Below, in pieces: positions 14,665 through 17,102 of a stretch of 17,102 bases of DNA. The notes under the pieces are model-generated. The model did no database searches, was not told the origin of the DNA, and saw only the letters and a program-made list of their open reading frames with translations. Made by a program: the position numbers and the translations under genes. Source of the stretch: Prevotellaceae bacterium UBA1746 (GTDB lineage Bacteria > Bacteroidota > Bacteroidia > Bacteroidales > Bacteroidaceae); contig DCHS01000052.1 of the NCBI GenBank assembly GCA_002314875.1, positions 200,228 to 217,329 of the forward strand, read 5' to 3'. Position 1 is the stretch's first letter. The number at the start of each line of letters is the position of its first letter.

Positions 14665-16347
14665 ATGATAGAATATCAGTACGAAGATTATGTTGGACTC
14701 ATTGAGAAGTCCATTAAAGATTATTGGAATTGGGACGCTCTGACCGACTTTAAGGGCCAGACTTGCCAGTACAAGGACGTTGCTCGTAAGATTGAGAAAC
14801 TCCATATCTTATTTGAAAATGCAGGTGTCCAGCCTGGCGATCGTATCGCAATCTGTGGTCGTAACAGCGCACACTGGGCTGTGGCTTTCATTGCTACTTT
14901 GACCTATGGTGGTGTTATAGTGCCTATCCTTCATGAGTTTAAGGCTGAACAGGTTCATAATATCGTTAATCATAGTGAAGCTCGTATTCTCTTTGCCGGC
15001 GATGTGGTATGGCCTACCTTGAATACTGATGAAATGCCTGATCTCGAGGGTGTTGTCTTTATCCCTGATTTCAGTTTGAAGCTCAGTCGTAGTGAGCGAC
15101 TTACAGAAGCTCGTGCTCATCTGAATGAGTTTTTTGGAAAGAAATATCCCGAGCGCTTTACTGTCAACGACGTTCATTATCGTCCTCAGCCTGATGGTGA
15201 GACTATGTGCATGATCAACTATACCAGCGGTTCCACAGGAAGTCCTAAGGGCGTGATGATTCCTTATCGTGCAATGTGGAGCAATTACCTCTTTGCTCTT
15301 GATGCAATAGGCGACAACTGTAAGCCTGGCGATAGTACAGTCAGCATGCTTCCGATGGCCCATATGTATGGTATGGCCTTTGAATTCCTTTATGAATTCC
15401 TCCACGGAATGCATATTCATTTCCTCACCCGTCTCCCGAGTCCCAAGATCATCGTTCAGGCTTTTACGGAAGTGAAGCCGACCATTGTAGTCGCAGTTCC
15501 TATGATTATCGAGAAGATTATCCGCAAGAACGTGCTGCCTAAGATTCAGACACACACCATGCAGATGCTCCTTCGTATGCCTATGCTTAAGGGAAAGATT
15601 CTTGAAAAGATCCGTTTCGAAATCCAGAAAGTATTCGGTGGTCAGTTCTACGAAGTCATTATGGGTGGTGCAGGCGTTAATCCTGATGTTGAGAACTTCC
15701 TCCGCAAGATAGGCTTCAATTATACCGTAGGTTATGGTGCTACCGAATGTGCTCCTATCATGGCTTACGAGTCTTGGGATCGTTTTGCTCCCGGCAGTTG
15801 CGGTAAGGTCGTTCCCCGTATGGAAGCAAAAATCAACTCTTCAGACCCCATCCGCATTCCTGGCGAAATCCTCATGCGTGGTGCTAACGTGATGCTTGGT
15901 TATTATAAGAATCCCGAGGCAACCGCTCAGACTATTGATAAAGATGGCTGGTATCACACTGGTGATATGGGCGTTTTCGATGAAGAGGGCAACCTTTATA
16001 TCCGCGGTCGTTGCAAGAACATGTTGCTTGGCAGCAATGGCCAGAATATCTATCCTGAGGAAATCGAAGATAAGCTCAACGGCCTTATGTATGTTACAGA
16101 GAGCATCATTATCCAGAAGGGAGAAAAACTTTACGCTCTCATCGTCCCCGATTGGGAACAGATGGAAAAGGAAGGTCTGACTCATAAGGATATTCTCGCT
16201 CAGATGGACCTCAATATCAAGGAACTGAACGAGAAGATCAACAAGTACGAGCAGATTGTGGGCTATAAATTATATAAAGAGGAGTTCGAAAAGACTCCGA
16301 AGAAGTCCATCAAGCGCTTCCTCTATGAAAATGCCGAGGTAGATTGA
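14665..16347 (+). CDS. AMP-binding long-chain fatty acid-CoA ligase
   Basis: This enzyme of the ANL superfamily activates a carboxylate, probably a long-chain fatty acid, via an acyl-AMP to form an acyl-CoA. With the chosen start it has 560 residues: the P-loop YTSGSTGSPKGVM (186-198), YGATE (357-361), GWYHTGDMG (428-436), the hinge RGR (447-449) and a C-terminal TPKKSIKRF with the catalytic lysine region. There is no carrier-protein domain. The frame is open from a TTG at 14599, with another ATG at 14635. Family similarity (MIEYQYEDYVGLIEKS) begins at the ATG at 14665, preceded by an A-rich stretch, but the upstream starts cannot be excluded. It has its own promoter and terminator, so it is monocistronic. 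FabH is also in the window but not linked. Confidence 0.9.
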   Translation: MIEYQYEDYVGLIEKSIKDYWNWDALTDFKGQTCQYKDVARKIEKLHILFENAGVQPGDRIAICGRNSAHWAVAFIATLTYGGVIVPILHEFKAEQVHNIVNHSEARILFAGDVVWPTLNTDEMPDLEGVVFIPDFSLKLSRSERLTEARAHLNEFFGKKYPERFTVNDVHYRPQPDGETMCMINYTSGSTGSPKGVMIPYRAMWSNYLFALDAIGDNCKPGDSTVSMLPMAHMYGMAFEFLYEFLHGMHIHFLTRLPSPKIIVQAFTEVKPTIVVAVPMIIEKIIRKNVLPKIQTHTMQMLLRMPMLKGKILEKIRFEIQKVFGGQFYEVIMGGAGVNPDVENFLRKIGFNYTVGYGATECAPIMAYESWDRFAPGSCGKVVPRMEAKINSSDPIRIPGEILMRGANVMLGYYKNPEATAQTIDKDGWYHTGDMGVFDEEGNLYIRGRCKNMLLGSNGQNIYPEEIEDKLNGLMYVTESIIIQKGEKLYALIVPDWEQMEKEGLTHKDILAQMDLNIKELNEKINKYEQIVGYKLYKEEFEKTPKKSIKRFLYENAEVD

Positions 16348-16394
16348 TTCTCCTCCTTGCAATAAAAAACTCATTAGGGTATTCAACAATCCAG

Positions 16395-16434
16395 AAAGGT
16401 GTACCGTGTTTTTCCAGCGGTACACCTTTATTTT
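16395..16434 (+). terminator. Rho-independent terminator of the acyl-CoA synthetase gene
   Basis: Perfect 12-bp arms AAAGGTGTACCG (16395-16406) and CGGTACACCTTT (16418-16429) flank an 11-base loop and are followed by TTTATTTTG. It lies 48 bases past the stop codon. Confidence 0.9.
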
Positions 16435-16473
16435 GTGCCTGTAGTTAATTGAATTCTTTGGGAGGAAAAGCAA

Positions 16474-16557
16474 ATTCGTCCGCCGACGAATATACATTCG
16501 CCCGCGGACGAATGTACTGTCGCCCTACGACGAATATTCTGTCGTCCGCGGACGAAT
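16474..16557. repeat. Array of four 18-bp palindromes at exact 22-bp period
   Basis: Units start at 16474, 16496, 16518 and 16540, each 18 bases and separated by 4-base spacers (ATAC, GTAC, ATTC). The consensus ATTCGTCCGCGGACGAAT is a perfect palindrome. Unit 1 differs at one position near the centre and unit 2 at one; unit 3 is the most degenerate (TGTCGCCCTACGACGAAT); unit 4 differs only at its first two bases. The right half GACGAAT is identical in all four. The array lies between the acyl-CoA synthetase terminator and the gyrA promoter, 171 bases upstream of the -33 box. Confidence 0.9.
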
Positions 16558-16635
16558 TTTCACAGCCCTTGATTTTGGCATTGATTGTGCTGTTTTTTAT
16601 ATGTTAAGAAGAAAGATTTTTGAAAATTCGGAAAG

Positions 16636-16700
16636 CGCGATAAAAATAGCTAAAAATGGCAGAAACGTCGCCAGAGAGGCTAAAAATGGCCTTTATCGCG
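16636..16700. repeat. 65-bp inverted repeat enclosing a 12-bp direct repeat, upstream of gyrA
   Basis: Perfect 9-bp arms CGCGATAAA (16636-16644) and TTTATCGCG (16692-16700) bound the element. Inside, GCTAAAAATGGC occurs twice (16649-16660 and 16679-16690), exactly 30 bases apart. A small TGGC/GCCA hairpin lies between the copies. The element ends 28 bases before the gyrA -33 box and carries no T run, so it is unlikely to be a terminator. The role is unknown. Together with the palindrome array it accounts for most of the 450-base gap between genes. The 16558-16635 part holds only a weak 5-bp stem (16562-16593) followed by T. Confidence 0.75.
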
Positions 16701-16728
16701 ATGTTCAATAATTTTTAACAAACAAAGA

Positions 16729-16760
16729 TTTGGCCATATCGTGGAAATTTCGTAAATTTG
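16729..16760 (+). promoter_or_regulatory. Bacteroidetes-type promoter of gyrA
   Basis: TTTG (16729-16732), 20 bases, then TAAATTTG (16753-16760): a perfect match. The predicted transcription start is near 16765, giving a leader of about 57 bases to the ATG at 16822. Confidence 0.8.
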
Positions 16761-16821
16761 CGCCAAATATTGACCATTGAGCGTTCCGAGGCAAAAAATG
16801 GTCCTGAAAATTACTGATAAA

Positions 16822-17102
16822 ATGATCCAAGAAACAGACAGAATCAAGCAAGTCAATATTGAGGAGGAAATGAAGTCCTCCTATATCGACTATTCAATGT
16901 CGGTCATCGTGAGCCGTGCGCTCCCTGATGTGCGTGACGGTTTTAAGCCTGTCCACCGCCGTATTCTCTACGGTATGTGGGATATGGGTATTACTCATGA
17001 AAAAGCAACCAAGAAGTCCGCTGCTGTTGTCGGCGAGGTACTCGGTAAGTATCACCCCCATGGTGACAGTTCCGTTTATGGTGCCCTCGTCCGTATGGCT
17101 CA
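16822..17102 (+). CDS. gyrA: DNA gyrase subunit A, N-terminal part (cut by right edge)
   Basis: GyrA is the breakage-reunion subunit of gyrase, which introduces negative supercoils. Only 93 codons are visible. They include the N-terminal arm IEEEMKSSYIDYSMSVIVSRALPDVRDGFKPVHRRILYGM and the DNA-gate region KKSAAVVGEVLGKYHPHGDSSVY. With this start the residues number as in E. coli: Ser83 is present and position 87 is Gly. The catalytic tyrosine lies beyond the edge. ParC is a possible alternative, but the IEEEMKSSYIDYSMSVIV opening fits GyrA better. An in-frame ATG at 16798 would add MVLKITDK; the start at 16822 (MIQETDRI) fits family N-termini better. It has its own promoter behind an unusually repeat-rich upstream region. 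Confidence 0.93.
   Translation, partial: MIQETDRIKQVNIEEEMKSSYIDYSMSVIVSRALPDVRDGFKPVHRRILYGMWDMGITHEKATKKSAAVVGEVLGKYHPHGDSSVYGALVRMA

Noticed and set aside
14809..15555. Minus-strand open frame of 248 codons opposite the acyl-CoA synthetase
   Set aside because: It is antisense to conserved ANL motifs and has no recognisable protein features.
16474..16557. Possible CRISPR array (regular short repeats)
   Set aside because: The spacers are only 4 bases and no cas gene is nearby; the units are palindromic sites, not repeats separated by protospacer-length spacers.
16562..16598. Second terminator upstream of gyrA (5-bp stem followed by T run)
   Set aside because: The stem is short with a 22-base loop, and a strong terminator already lies at 16395-16434.
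17062..17100. Gly at GyrA position 87 as a quinolone-resistance change
   Set aside because: Position 87 is not Asp in Bacteroidetes GyrA generally, and Ser83 is intact, so the residue looks like lineage background.

Overview
The window looks like a core-genome segment of a Bacteroidetes bacterium, most likely order Bacteroidales and probably close to Prevotella/Bacteroides. The evidence is family content (HU-CCDC81/SPOR, DUF4348 and DUF3078 proteins, and a PheS with a four-cysteine insert), the absence of Shine-Dalgarno sites, and promoters of the Bacteroidetes form TTTG-N19/20-TAnnTTTG in front of six genes. I see no tRNA, rRNA, CRISPR array, insertion sequence or phage gene. Genus-level placement is inference.

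Positions 1-14460 are all on the minus strand, so transcription runs right to left. In transcription order: (1) mltG and a DUF3078 outer-membrane-type protein. (2) A DUF4348 lipoprotein, murB, queD, queE and lepA behind one strong promoter at about 11886-11917. (3) pheS with its own promoter and a terminator-like hairpin. (4) A family-3 acyltransferase followed by an unrecognised small lipoprotein. (5) yceD (DUF177), rpmF, fabH and era, closed by a terminator at 1004-1042. (6) A membrane protein joining a HU-like domain to a SPOR domain, which runs off the left edge. Positions 14461-14664 form a divergent promoter region. To its right, on the plus strand, lie an AMP-binding long-chain acyl-CoA synthetase and the start of gyrA, which is cut by the right edge.

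The genes are mostly housekeeping: peptidoglycan synthesis and trimming (MurB, MltG, the SPOR protein), queuosine precursor synthesis (QueD, QueE), translation (LepA, PheS, L32, Era, YceD), fatty-acid initiation and activation (FabH, acyl-CoA synthetase) and DNA supercoiling (GyrA). Three envelope proteins have no assigned function.

The least explained DNA is intergenic. Between the acyl-CoA synthetase terminator and the gyrA promoter there are four 18-bp palindromes at an exact 22-bp period (16474-16557), then a 65-bp inverted repeat enclosing two copies of a 12-bp direct repeat (16636-16700). Between murB and queD there is a GC-rich segment (9846-9907) with mutually exclusive pairings, either a cis-regulatory RNA or a dispersed palindromic element. 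Two genes (the HU/SPOR gene and yceD) have promoters so close to their start codons that their mRNAs look leaderless or nearly so.
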